Part shown: piece after piece, positions 1 to 11,639 of the stretch
How positions within the stretch are numbered: position 1 is the stretch's first letter
Layout: every line of letters begins with the position of its first letter
Program-made: the position numbers and the translations under genes
From: Chrysomallon squamiferum
Lineage: Eukaryota > Mollusca > Gastropoda > Neomphalida > Peltospiridae
Reading direction: 5' to 3'
DNA: 64,000 nucleotides
Assembly: GCA_012295275.1 (NCBI GenBank)
Contig: CM022670.1
Coordinates: 186,001 to 250,000 of the forward strand
Notes under the pieces: generated by a model
Told to the model about the DNA's origin: nothing
What the model saw: the letters and a program-made list of their open reading frames with translations, nothing else
Database searches by the model: none

Positions 1-1089
1 AGTGAGAGCAATCTTTGCTAACAATAAAGTAAGACAAAAATGTGACAAGCCTGCAAAGAAATTTAGAGCTGACATTTTCCCTTCTTTCTCATGTATTCAA
101 AACATCACGTCCTGCATAGAAATGTACACAAATCTGACAGATTGATTGCCAAAGATTCATTCAGTCAGATGTAGGTAAACCTGAAAGGTTTGTCTACATA
201 CTAAAAGTATTTCACTCAACAATGCTGTTTTGAATTGCAAAGATATATTTGAGGAATGTTATCAGGCCATCAAATGTGCAGATACAACCCTTTAAAAATG
301 ATAATAAAAACAAAAGTAGATGAACGATATTTCATTTAAATGAATTTTTTACCATCAGCATATTAAATTGTATGGATTAGTTATTGTCTTCTATATTAGC
401 AAATAGAGGGAAAACCTGTTGTATTTAATTTGCAAGGAATTTTTTTTTGTCAAACTAATTTTGAAATGTGATGTGTGGTTTATTATTAGCATACGTGTAC
501 ACATTCACAACTCAAATGACAAATACTGCAGCAAGATATTACTAGATATTTTAAAAGACACTGATGTTTCTTTGAAGAATCATTTTGTGTTTTTATTACA
601 ATAACAGTCAATTTGAAATGGATGATCAAAATGTTATCTGAGTTTTATTGTGGAGATTCTTGTCTGGGTTTATTTTAAGTTTTTTTTTTCTTTCAAGTTT
701 TATTATTTTAGTGTTTTTCTTTTATCTCTTGTTTTCTTGTTTATCTAAAATTTCTACAGCTATTACCTGACAATACAGGAATTGTAAGATACATTTAATG
801 TATTTTACACAATGAGAATTTTATGCATTCCAAAGCTTTTTGAAAATATTTAATTATTAAGTTTATCATTAACATCATCACCATGATCATTATTATTATT
901 TGTTTTAATTTATTTATTTTATCAGTTAGTTGTTTGGATTCTATTTTTCTAACATATCATTTTATTTAATCTTGATATTTTTCCTTTGAGGATAGTACCC
1001 CATTGTACCCCAGTATCCAGTGAGCATTCTGTAACACATAGTTTTTATTATTTATTATTATTATTATTATTTTAATGCTGGTTTCCTGA
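1..1089. other. A+T-rich non-coding DNA
   Basis: I see no gene here. The stretch holds T-rich runs near 680-730, a short TTA run near 1040-1075 and scattered ATTA words. Open frames are short, start at TTG and have low-complexity composition. Confidence 0.6.
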
Positions 1090-1400
1090 GTTGTATTTAT
1101 AACACTGACAACCGGAGTCGAGAGATCTCACAGTTGAAAACAATTTTAACACCCGCTGGACAAGTCCGATGACAGAATCAGTAAAACATGTTATCACTTT
1201 TCAACCGGAAATTCCTATTACTCAACTTTAATTTCCGGACAATGATGTTTTATCTCCCCATTGAAGTTTTATCTAGCGAGTTTTATGTGTCTGATAGCGA
1301 CTAGTGGGGAAATCCATCATATATTTTCATGTCAGAGGTTAAGCTCTTTGTCAATACAGGAGCAGTGGCGGTGTTTATAGATAAGATCTGAGGTACACTT
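1090..1400. promoter_or_regulatory. High-complexity island, candidate regulatory element
   Basis: This stretch stands out from its A+T-rich surroundings by balanced composition and lack of repeats. It has facing ETS-like words (ACCGGAAATTCC near 1204 and AATTTCCGGAC near 1231) and GATA-type words (TTTATCT twice, AGATAAG once). There is no supported reading frame. It could be a conserved non-coding element or an unrecognised exon; conservation cannot be tested here. Confidence 0.3.
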
Positions 1401-3150
1401 AGCTGACGTTCCCATCTTTTGTTTCCTGTGTTGAGGAATAGTGTAGCAGGTTTGTGAGTGGGTGTGGGGGTGGCGAGAGTATATTCGTGGGTGTGGGTAG
1501 TTTGCTCTCAAAATGTTTCATTTGGCAGAGCCATTCTGTGTTTGCTTGTGTAAAGATCAGTCTAAACATATCTTGTAATAGCATTCTAGTATGTTTAAAT
1601 ATAATAACAACAACAACAACAATAGCTAATAATAATGACAATGGTAAAGAAAGCAAATAATAATAATGTAGTAGGAAGCTAAGTATAATTTTAAGCTGTG
1701 TGAAAGCAAAGTAAAGTACATTTACATTATATTAGCATGGTACATTGAGCAGAACATGAATACAAACTTAGAACTTAATTGAATGTCATGCATATCTGAA
1801 AAATCTAATGCTAATGGAAGTTTGGGGATTTTTTTCATGGTACACTAACTTGAGAAACATTTTGATTTATATTTTAATACAAGGACAGATCTAGGATTTC
1901 AGAAAGGGGGTAAAAGGATATATTTTATTATTTTAAAAATTATTAGGTCACAAAAAAGGGATATATTGTCTTTTTGTCCATCCTTAGAATAAATAACTAA
2001 CAGTAAATAAACTATAAATAATAAAAATACATTAATACATAAATCAATATAAATAAGAGGGATGGTTGCTTGGTTCCCTCTGTTCTGCATGCTGACTGTA
2101 TTTTCTGATGTAAACTATGGGAACCAGGTTCTGTTTACTCTGTTATTTCACAGGAATGAAATGAAGCTGTGTTCAAAGTGTGTGTATGTGACATTTAAAA
2201 CAAAGTGAACATCACAATTAGACAGAGATCTGAGCAGATTAAAGGCTTTATGTTTCCATGTTCAGTGATGTTTAATGTGTGTGTATTGATGGTAATGTAA
2301 AGCAACCCAGTGAAAACAGACTCTTTGACATTTAATCTCTTTTAATGTGGTTAATGGATGATTATTATTATTTATATTTTTTATTTATTTATTTTATTTT
2401 ATTGTTGTTGTTTTTTTGTTATTATTTTTAATTTTTTAATTTTATTTTTTTCAATTTTTAATTTTTTAATTTAATTTTTTTTTCAATTTTATTTATATTT
2501 ATATGTATATTTTAATAAAACTGGATTGTGCCAAGCTTTTATGCTAAGTTTATTTTTATTTAGTTTGGTAGATAATGAATTTTATTATCTTAAACTAGTT
2601 GGTATTCTTTCAGTAGACAAGAAATTTGTGTACATGCTTACTCATTGGATATATTTTTAAGAACACTCATAATTATATTGTGTGTGGTTGACTTCACTTT
2701 ATGAAGAACCATGAAAATAGTGAAGTTTGGTTATTTTGTAATGCTATTAATATATTGTCACACCTTGTTGTTAGTAAATGTTGTTAAGCATGAACTAATA
2801 AAACAATAATTTAGAAATAACAATGATATTTATGTCATTTGTACAACAGAGGTCAGAGTGTAACTTGAATGACAAAGAGAGTTCCTTTAAAACTCACACA
2901 TATATCAAATAAATAAATAATAAAAAAATAAATAATAAGTAAATAAATGATGATAATAATAATAATAATATATATTTTTTAAAACAAATACAATAATAAA
3001 TATATAAATATATATACACACACATGCACACACATATAAATGAATGAATTAATGATAATAGTAATACTTTTTTTTTTTAATGACAATAATAATAATAATA
3101 ATATTGTAATCTGGAAACTTCAAAGACAGACTTTATTTCTTTTATTGCCT
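1401..3150. other. A+T-rich DNA with simple-repeat patches
   Basis: I see no gene. A short CAA run lies near 1605-1625, T-rich low-complexity DNA at 2340-2520, and AAT/TA/CA patches at 2900-3110. The paired open frames near 1400-1660 lie opposite each other across a GT-rich and CAA-rich patch and have no coding support. Confidence 0.6.
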
Positions 3151-3560
3151 GCACTGACTAACACATAGAGACCAAACAGTCAACTGACCATATTGTTAGT
3201 TCTGAAGAGAGAATTATTATGAATTTCATTTATCTTGTCCCAAACAGTTTGTGTGTGGGAAAGCAAACATGAGTGAGTTTTATTTGTGTCACTGACATAG
3301 TGCAGAGAACATACTGATACAATTTTATCACCATTAACACAGACCTGCTAATGAATGTGCACCAATCTGTAGCCAGTAACCTCCATACTGAAGTCTATTT
3401 ACAGTGGTATGGATATAATATAGACTATTTCCAAGTGACTGTTTTGTTTGATCAACCTTTGTTAACAATAAAGTATGGCACTAATGTAATGTTTGTGAAT
3501 AATGTTGGAGAGTGCCGTCACCTTCCTTTCTTGTGTAAATAAAAAGACAACTCAAACAGA
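3151..3560 (+). other. Short ATG-initiated open frame in higher-complexity DNA
   Basis: An ATG at 3351 opens 63 codons ending at 3542. The peptide is not low-complexity (it includes VYLQWYGYNIDYFQVTVLFD), but it has no recognisable domain, signal peptide or splice context. The surrounding 3151-3560 is less repetitive than its flanks. It could be chance in an island of ordinary complexity; I do not call it a gene. Confidence 0.12.
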
Positions 3561-4290
3561 AATATAAAAAAAACCTTTTAAAGTTTCAAATTTAATACAT
3601 ATAATATTTCTTCAGTTATTTATTTCTGCTTTTCTGTCCTGATTACTCATCAGTAAGTTATTGTTACTGATAATATATTTCTTCTCTTTTACTGAGATAC
3701 AACCATGATATCATCGTGTATTGTACTGTCCCAGTTTTGTATTCCTCACATTCAGTTAGCAGTAGAAATAGATTAATATCATATTTCAGTTTGTCTCTTG
3801 AGTTTTCATCTGTCTGAGTGTGGTGCAAATCATGGTAAAATGATTGTTTTCTTTTTGAAAAATATTTTTGTGAGACTGGTATGTTTGTCTACAGAAGGAC
3901 ATAAATAAACTTTTATACTTTTTTGGTTAGTTTTCAGACAGTTAATGGAAAAAAGTAAATAATTAAGAACAACTTTGAATTCCTTTGTGCATTTGCTAAT
4001 TTATTGTTAATGCTTTCAGTGCTACTTTGTGAATAAATATAATACTTTCTAAAACAATAATATATATATATATATATTACACTAATTTATTTGTTAAATT
4101 GTTCTTTTCTTCTTTTTTTTTTAATATTTATTTTTCTGAAAATAGCATATTACTTGTTTAATAAATTTGGTATACAATCTGAGTTACCTCAAGAACATGT
4201 TCTTGGCAATGTTACTTAATCGTACAAATTACGAAATGCGTTAGTCATTTCCACCAAGCAGACCTTATCTTGAAGAGGTGATAGATAAAA
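3561..4290. other. A+T-rich DNA
   Basis: T-rich and A-rich sequence with a short TA run near 4061-4077. No gene or recognisable element is visible. Confidence 0.6.
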
Positions 4291-4295
4291 CCTAC

Positions 4296-4409
4296 CTGAG
4301 TGCCAAAACAACTCCATATCAGTGACTAAACCATCTGAACTATCCCAATTATGACACTCTCCCTGCCAATTGTCTTGTAACCAGGACCACAAATCAGAGT
4401 CTGGCATGT
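4296..4409 (-). CDS. Candidate internal coding exon, phase 1-1, unknown product
   Basis: On the minus strand an acceptor preceded by a pyrimidine tract (GGTCTTTTTTGCC, then TATTTAAG) opens a 114-base exon ending CTCAG at a GTAGGT donor. One frame is open through the exon and contains DLWSWLQDNWQGECHNW and later DMELFWHS. Five of the 37 whole codons are Trp and one is Cys, unlike the Phe/Ile/Lys-rich translations of nearby junk. An in-frame stop lies just upstream of the acceptor, so the frame needs splicing. Both introns would be phase 1, as in exons of modular extracellular proteins, but I recognise no domain. It could also be chance inside a small island. No partner exon is certain in the window. 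Confidence 0.3.
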
Positions 4410-5558
4410 CTTAAATAGGCAAAAAAGACCTTAAATTAACACTTGGCAAGCTGAAGGAAATATGTTAGTTAAAATACATTGAGTCTTGGGTGGTAAAGGA
4501 AAACACTGATTCCAGTATAAAAGAGTTTTATTTAAAAGATGAGTTCTGTGCACACTTTAAAGCTTGTTACTGCACAGTGCTGCTTGGGCCTTTGGTCCAT
4601 AAAACTAAGATTTTATATAGAATAATAAAAAAAAAATTTTTAATGAGCAAACAACTTGTCATCACAGATATCATTGTCTCAATCATAGTTCCAACCAAGT
4701 CATTTTCATTGCCATTTAAGGTACTGATGCCACAATTTTTTGTGAACATCCATTTGCTTTTATTTCTGTAGATAAAGCAGAACATTACCTTAATGTATAT
4801 TACATAAATTAAATTGTAGTATTATGACATTAATAGATTATTAATTAAATGCTTGTTTACTAAATAATACCATGTGAAAACAATATTTTTCATGATAACA
4901 TAATAAAATTATTATTTTACTACAGTTTACACTGTTGAAATTCTAATACAATATCCTTATTACAGATGTTACGATATTATTTTAAAATGCATTATATTGT
5001 TATGGTATTAACATATTAAAATACATATACATACATATATGTATATTACAAAATATATGTTAATACAGTATTATGTTAGCATATTACAGTATACCATACA
5101 ATATTAACACTTCTATTTTAGCATGTATAACGATATAATACAGTGTTACATATCAGTCCAATGTTAAGTTAACTTGTATTGCACATCTCTCTATAATTAA
5201 AGAACGTTGTGGGCAATGATCAGTACTTCTGCCATTCCCAGGAAAACTATTAAATATTAAAGTGCAGAGCAGTAAGTTAAACTGTGTAAACTTGCTAATC
5301 TTGTTGTGTAACTGTGCATGAGAACCCCGAGAGGTAGGTAAGCAGGTCCGTGGAGTTAGTTGTCTCTATCGATTTTGCATCCATAGTGGGCCAGTGTCGG
5401 CCATTAATTATTTATACCCCATCTGATGAAAATATCTCTGGTTGTTAACAACACAGTGGCAATCTGGGAAAGTTGGAGATGTTATGAAAAATAAATGACC
5501 ATGCAAATCACAATATTAACTTGAAACTGGAGGAGCAGAAGAATCGAGTTGTGTAAGG

Positions 5559-5561
<3 letters not shown>
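4410..5561. other. A+T-rich DNA with TA palindromic patch
   Basis: No gene is supported. Between about 4920 and 5160 many short ATATTAACA/TGTTAATAT-like words occur in both orientations, with a small TA-rich palindrome (ACATACATATATGTAT) near 5028-5045. A less A+T-rich patch at 5200-5520 has no recognisable content. Confidence 0.5.

Positions 5562-5615
<54 letters not shown>
5562..5615. repeat. GT microsatellite
   Basis: About 27 uninterrupted GT dinucleotides, followed by imperfect GTAT units to about 5670. Confidence 0.98.
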
Positions 5616-5616
<1 letters not shown>

Positions 5617-6609
5617 ATATGTGTGTGTATGTATCTGTATGTATCTGTATATATGTGTATGTATGTATCATTGGCTTTAAGCATGTGTATGGTTTTTGTG
5701 CAAATTGCTTATGTGTTGCGTTATAGTTACTAAATTTCCTTTTTGCATATCGAATGTAGCTGATGTGTAAATGTTTCTATTGTTAACATGATATATTAAT
5801 AATGATATTGCAGTGTTTAATTTGAGTATATGATATATAATTAATGAATATAAATGCAACTTTGTACAGTTGGTGATACAGAACAATAGAATTAATTTAA
5901 CAGAACATGTTCTTAATGCTTGGTTTGATACATTTGATACATTTGATATGTCAGAAAAGAAAAGGGATAGTTTTCCAGTATTCATCTCTTTAATAAAACA
6001 GAAATGCTAATTTAATATGCAAAAAAATGCAAGCATTGTGACTTCTAACTTTAAACAGAGAATATTTATTTTCACTTTCAGAGCATGTATAACAAAGCTG
6101 ATTCTAATTTTAAAATCACTTTATCAAATATTTAAACATTTCATTTTAAAACTGAAAGTATTTTTAGAGATCATTCCCATGAAATCTATTTTATTTTTTT
6201 TGGAGTGGATTGTTGTTTTTTGTGTTCTGAGTATTGTATTGTTTCCCTTTCTAACCAGTGGACCATGAGATGTTGGTGAAAAACTGAATGTTACACGTGT
6301 ATATTAAAAAATAGCCTGTACATTTTTCTTTCTAATACCAGATAATCAAATATTTCTTCATTTACTACTGTGAATATTTCTTATTGTTAAAAATATGCCT
6401 TATTCTGTATGCATAGTTAACTGTTAGCAGAGTACTGTGTAAGAATACAAAGGATAGGCTAGATAGATATTATTGTTTTGTAATAACTGGTAGCAGGAAC
6501 TGATCCCTGTTCTTACTGCTCTTAATTTTCAATACTTAACCATTGTACTTGAGAGACTTTTATTATATTGAGATGTAAAGAAGTGTTGTTAATCAGTATT
6601 ATATATTTT
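5616..6609. other. A+T-rich DNA
   Basis: No supported gene. Short open frames on both strands near 5677-6268 translate to Phe/Ile/Lys-rich peptides typical of A+T-rich spacer. Confidence 0.6.
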
Positions 6610-6675
6610 TTTCAAAATAGCTAATGAGGATTTGAACTCAGATCCTACCATTTTGAAGAGTAAAGGTTTTCTGAC
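6610..6675 (-). repeat. tRNA-like SINE remnant, box B
   Basis: On the minus strand GTTCAAATCC (6628-6637) matches the RNA polymerase III box B consensus, in the context GAGTTCAAATCCTCA. A clear box A is not visible, so this is most likely a decayed tRNA-derived SINE head and not a tRNA gene. Confidence 0.4.
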
Positions 6676-6904
6676 AACATCCATTGAGATATTTTATATT
6701 GGAGAAATTAGAGGAGCTACTTAAACAGTAACATTAAAATGTGTATAATTAGCATTTCTTTTATCTTTAAATGATTACTGAAACAAATTCCAAAATACTT
6801 ATTATCAATTAAATTAATTAACTTTTCTACCTTAGTGATAATGTGAAACATACAGATACTCCACTTTGTGAGAATGAAGTCTTTTCATCACTGATATATT
6901 TAAC

Positions 6905-7280
6905 TTAATCATAACAGATAACAAGGAGTTGCAAATCAAGGTGTATACTGAGGCACCAGTCAAGAAATAATCTTTCTTAATTTGCCTGCTTCAATCAAAC
7001 AAACTTTAACCAGGACCTGATCCCAAAGTCTAAGATATTTTTTTTTCACACTTTGATGACAAAAGTTAACAACCAGGCACAAAGCAAAGAGTACATCAAT
7101 GTTTCATTTAGCAATCATTCTTTTTAAATTCGCCTGATTAGTCAAACAAACTGTAACCAGAATCACTGCTACAACACTAAGGCTTTCTTTATCACAGCTT
7201 AATGACAACAGGTAACAAACAGGTGCAAATCAAAGTGTTCAGCAAGGTGTCATTAACAAGACATTCTCTTTCCGTGGAAA
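6905..7280. repeat. Degenerate tandem repeat, about 148 bp, 2.5 copies
   Basis: TTTGCCTG with nearby ATCAAACAAAC at 6981 recurs as TTCGCCTG with GTCAAACAAAC at 7129. A second anchor, GATAACAAGGAGTTGCAAATCAAGG, reads GGTAACAAACAGGTGCAAATCAAAG near 7210 (both quoted in part: the shared core is TGCAAATCAA). Copies are strongly diverged. Several carry CTTTGAT or ATCAAAG, a TCF/LEF-like word. The array ends just before the candidate leader exon at 7.3-7.7 kb. Confidence 0.6.
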
Positions 7281-7299
7281 CAAACTGATAACTTTTCAG

Positions 7300-7709
7300 T
7301 GAGATATCTTGACTCACATTTTTACTAAAAGGGTTTACACTACTGAACTGTAACCCGTCCAATCGGCTACCTTTCTCTCACCTGTCTGACTCAACTCAAC
7401 TCAACCAGTAGCTGATAACTCACAGGTAAAAGCGACAGGTGTGTAGAAAGGAGGTGGCTGTGAACTGCACAGCTGAGGGGAGTGTTGAAATAAGCAGTGC
7501 TCAGAAAGCTTGGCTCTTAGAAACTTGTATTCCTAACTGAATCAGTTCACTGCTGCTGTTTTGTCAGGACGTATTTAAGACCAAATTTTTAAAAATTTTC
7601 TTTCACTTACGAGGATTTAACAAAATTGTTAAGTGAATATTTCCCATTCTTGGAAGTACAGCTATTGTTCAGTTTGGATTATTATCTTCTTTTCTTTTTT
7701 TACGCTGTC
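7300..7709 (+). other. Candidate transcript leader ending in a splice donor
   Basis: A non-repetitive stretch ends at TGTCTTGTAAATG followed by GTGAGTAAT, a near-ideal donor. Upstream, near 7379-7445, facing E-box words (CACCTGTC and GACAGGTGTG) flank a TCAACTCAACTC run. An ATG lies directly before the donor, so the exon may be untranslated or give only the first codon. The pre-donor words recur at the 55.05 kb candidate. No TATA box or transcript evidence is available. Confidence 0.25.
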
Positions 7710-8496
7710 TTGTAAATGGTGAGTAATTTAGCCTCTTTGTGTTTTTTAAAATCTTTTTACTGCCATTGTTGTTTAATTATTTTATTTCCACTCAGGAAGT
7801 GTAATCCTTTTACATGAAATCTCAGAGTTTGTAATATTTAAAAATAAATTTAATATAATGCAGCATTTAATACCAAATAAATTCAGAAATGTTTATTTTA
7901 TTTCATTATCTCTTTTGGATATGGTAGTGTATTGCTTCTTTTTTTTTTTTTTTTTTTTGTCACATGACAGCCATGGCTGAACTATTTATTTCTATATAAA
8001 CTTGTAATTAGTCACTAATTCATTCATTTCTATATATTTCAGTTTAATTTTATATCACTGTTTAATTTTCTTCTGATCACAAGTTAATATTAAAACACAG
8101 GCTTATTTTAATTCACTGCTTTCATGTCATGGATCATAATTTCTGAATTAAAATCAAATAATTTATATCAACTGAAAAAAAATAAAAAATAACAGCAACA
8201 ACAATAATAATATACTAGAATTAAAAAGAAAGATCAGTATTTTTTTTTATTCTATTATACAATTTTTATTATTTTTTTCCTTTTATGGTTTCATGGAAAT
8301 AGCTAGCAATTAATAATAGCACTGCACTTTTTTATTACATAGAAAATAACATTTAATACTGATATTTATACACTATTAAATAAAAACTGATTCATTTGTT
8401 TATTGAATATATATGATATAAACAAAATTTGAGAAATATTTTAATATTTTTATTTGGGGGTAAATAAAGTATGAAAAAAAATTGATTATAATTTGT

Positions 8497-8545
<49 letters not shown>

Positions 8546-9340
8546 TTAATTAGTTCTTAACATTTTTGGACATATTTTTAAAATTTTTATTATTATTATT
8601 ATTGTACATTTTGGTGGGTTTTGTTTTTTAATGAAAATGAATAAAAAAAAATTAAAAATTAAAATCTCGTACAAGATTTATTACAATATCTAAAGTCATG
8701 ATAAATAACTGGTAACATTTTTATTAGGTATAAAATAAAATTTTAAAAATTCTATCTTGATTTCATTATTATTTTGTTAAAAAGAAGAAAAAAAATTAAT
8801 ATTTAAATCAGTTTATTTTAAATCCCTATGTATTTTGAAAATATTTTCTTTTTCACTGTGTTTGCAATTCTTTAACTTTGCTGCTACCACAAGCCATTAC
8901 TTGTTTTTGTTTGGCTACCAGTTACTGTTGATATAAAACATTAGTTTGTCTATCAACCATGTTTCCTTGAAAAACATCAACTTTATCTCTCTCTCAGTTT
9001 TCATCATTCCTCAAACCATGGATGGTTTCAGTTTTATTTTGTTAGTAAACATTGAGAAACTTGCTAAAAAAATAAACAAAAAATAAATTGCTTCATTTCA
9101 GTAAATATTGTTTTTACTCTAAAATGGATAGTTTTGGATTAAAAAGCTATTAAAAAATTGGATGGTGTTAATGTTGAATTTTATCACATGGAGTATGAGA
9201 TTTGAATCAACAATGAAAAAATAGTTTCAGGTAATTAAATTTTAAAATGTGTTAGCTGATGTGAAGTAATAGGTCTGAAGAAATGTAGGCAACATTTGAA
9301 ACTGTTTAGGATAAGTGCATTGATATCAGACAAAATGGAT
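7710..9340. other. A+T-rich DNA with poly-T and TTA runs
   Basis: No gene is visible. The stretch contains a poly-T run at about 7939-7958 and a TTA run at 8501-8544, then T/A low-complexity sequence to about 8820. Confidence 0.65.
8501..8544. repeat. TTA microsatellite
   Basis: About 14 TTA/ATT units without interruption. Confidence 0.95.
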
Positions 9341-9344
9341 TCAA

Positions 9345-9500
9345 CTGTGTGTGTTTGTGTTTGTGTGTGTGTTTCTGTGAGGTTGGATGCATTTGTGGAT
9401 GGAAAGAAGGAAGGATGAATGGAGGAATGTATATCTTTACTCTGCATAACTGAGCCACAACTTCAAACACACACACATTCACACACACACACACTACAAA
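9345..9500. repeat. Facing TG-rich and CA-rich tracts
   Basis: A TGTG tract at about 9345-9380 faces an ACAC tract at about 9466-9495, so the segment could fold as an imperfect hairpin. Open frames crossing it on the minus strand come from the repeat. Confidence 0.6.
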
Positions 9501-9649
9501 CATACGGATACACAACTGATGCACACACATGTATTACACAGGATATGACATTGCTTATTATACTTTTAAATTGTTAATTTGAAAACACTGTGAGAGAGGA
9601 TTAATGCAGACAAGTGATTCTGTTTCAGTGACAGTGTGTGTATTTTTTA

Positions 9650-9860
9650 CACAGGATATCACATAACTAATCTGTTTCCTCACCCGCACACTCACTGCAG
9701 GTTATTAATGCAAGACCAAGTCTTGTACGACACGCCGCTGTTTTCAAACCTGAGTTTTTCTTTCTCTCGGGTGTCAGTGGGTCAGGCCAGGCAGGATGTC
9801 ATGTCCTCGTTATGATGCGCTGATTAACTTCTGTCCAGCATTTGACATACCTGTCCAGGT
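9650..9860. promoter_or_regulatory. High-complexity island, candidate regulatory element
   Basis: Balanced composition and no internal repeat (for example GACACGCCGCTG, GATGCGCTGATTAACTTC, ACATACCTGTCCAGG). It contains a GATTAA homeodomain-like word and a CCTGTCCAGG word. No open frame with splice sites is convincing. Confidence 0.3.
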
Positions 9861-10332
9861 ATTAAACACTTGAATGCACACCTGTAGATCTTTGCACAAA
9901 GAAGATGTGTAAGCATTTATCTTAACTTTAATAAAAAGGAACGATCACAGAAATGTACACTGATGCTTGGACTGTATTGTAATACTGAATGTAATCTTTA
10001 TAAATATTCACACTGATCACAGCAGTATATTATATTATGTTACTGTCAGATGAGCTCAGATTCTGTAGCACTGGTCCACAACTCTGGACATACATACAGT
10101 TATAATAAATGTTTTAGAAGGGCAAGATTTATTATTAAAGCATGCTTTGCAAAACAAATTTTTTATCTAAAGTGTAAATGAAAATGATAGTGTGAATAAA
10201 ATGATGGAAAAAGAATACTGATGTTTTTAATGTCACTTTTTAAAGCATAATAATGAAATAGATGGAAAGAATTTTGAAGAATAGATAGGTAATAGAAATT
10301 TAATTAGAGAGATATAGGATGTTTCTATATAT

Positions 10333-10333
<1 letters not shown>
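9861..10333. other. A+T-rich DNA
   Basis: No gene or structured element is visible. Confidence 0.6.

Positions 10334-10363
<30 letters not shown>
10334..10363. repeat. CA microsatellite
   Basis: About 15 CA units, followed by an A-rich stretch to about 10430. Confidence 0.97.
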
Positions 10364-10364
<1 letters not shown>

Positions 10365-10463
10365 TCTTATTCTGTTTTTTTAATTTAAAAAAAAAAAGAA
10401 AAGAGGAAAGTAAAATAAAAAAAAACTCATTGGTATCTCCTTTATCTACATTGGACATCTCAC

Positions 10464-10568
10464 TGTCTACTTCATCTACACTGATAGACATCTCCAGCCA
10501 CTCCCGGTGACATCCGAGCAAGGCCCATAATCTCACCGGTTCAGAGGTCAGAGGATTAAGTTGATTCA
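10464..10568 (-). CDS. Weak candidate exon, phase 1-1, unknown product
   Basis: On the minus strand an acceptor (ATACTTCTCAG) opens 105 bases ending at GTAGACA followed by GTGAGA. The open frame contains SEPVRLWALLGCHREWLEM and then SISVDEVD, a composition unlike A+T-rich junk. Both introns would be phase 1, as for the 4.3 kb candidate on the same strand. The acceptor tract is weak, another donor-like GTGAGA lies inside, and the frame stays open beyond the donor. I recognise no domain; a non-coding island is an equal alternative. Confidence 0.18.
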
Positions 10569-10619
10569 CTGAGAAGTATCTGTTATGAGTGGATTCTGTT
10601 ACAATTACTATCATTAGAT

Positions 10620-11279
10620 CAGAACAAAACTGGGTTAGACATTGCAGGAAGAATCCGTCTTTATTTCTGCGTTCTGATCAATGGAAAAAGTTTAATGTGT
10701 TAAAATGGATTTTTTCATTAGAATTTTAATTTTTCTTTAAAACGGAATTCAGTAGAATTTATAAAAAGAAGGAAAAAGAAAAGAAACAAAAGAAATTGCT
10801 TGTTTTTAAATATAGTGTTAACAGTACCAACATGAAATTATAATCAAGGCATTTGTTTAGAAATTATTAGATACATATGAATGGATGTAAATTTAAATTG
10901 TTTTTGATTCATTACAATGGAAAAAGGAAATGAATGAAGAGATAATGAGATAATTTATTTTATTGATTAAGAGTGTGATGTCAACAAGAACAGAGAGAGA
11001 GAATGTTTATAGTTATGACACAGTCAGACTTAAAAGAGAGGTGGAGTTGTTCAGATGAAATATTACAAATGTGTAAAACTCCATCAAAACAATAAAAATA
11101 ATTCTTATATTACTCTTTACTTGCTTTATAAAATGCAAGTAATAAAATAATTTGTAAAACAGTATTCCTGTTATGGTGAAAGTACAAGTTATTGCTCTTT
11201 TGTTCTTTTTCAAAGTTTAATTTTAAAAGCTGTGTAATTTATTTCCAGTGTGATTTTAATGACCAGTAATCAGCCACTT
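10620..11279. other. A+T-rich DNA
   Basis: No gene is visible. Lys/Phe/Ile-rich minus-strand frames near 11013-11213 have no support. Confidence 0.6.
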
Positions 11280-11510
11280 TGTGTTTTATTCTGTGGTCGC
11301 GGATTGTAACAAAGCTACAACATTAATGTTTAATTCGTGCATCAGACGCCACTGCCAGGATTATGGCTGCCAAAATATGCAATTAATTTTAATTAAACTC
11401 TCGAGCAGAAAGCCGCATCTCCATCAACCTGCCATGTCGTACAGACTACAACAGCTCTGACGTTCACTACGCTGACAGTATTCCTCTGATGTTCCTGGTA
11501 ATTATTACTA
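11280..11510. promoter_or_regulatory. High-complexity island with POU/homeodomain-like words
   Basis: The centre carries ATATGCAATTAATTTTAATTAA (quoted here as ATATGCAATT plus TTTTAATTAA), an octamer-like word abutting TAATTA-type homeodomain words. Around it the sequence is balanced and non-repetitive (ACGCCACTGCCAGGATTATG; AGCCGCATCTCCATCAACC). No splice-bounded frame is seen. This is one of the better candidates for a conserved non-coding element. Confidence 0.35.
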
Positions 11511-11639
11511 GTTATGGTGGGAGGGTAATAAACACTGCTATTGTTTCTCTTTGCTCATCTTTCACACCCAGAAATACCTGACATCAGTCCAGTTATCATG
11601 ATTATGTTTTCATATTTGATTTATTCCACTCGAGGCTTC

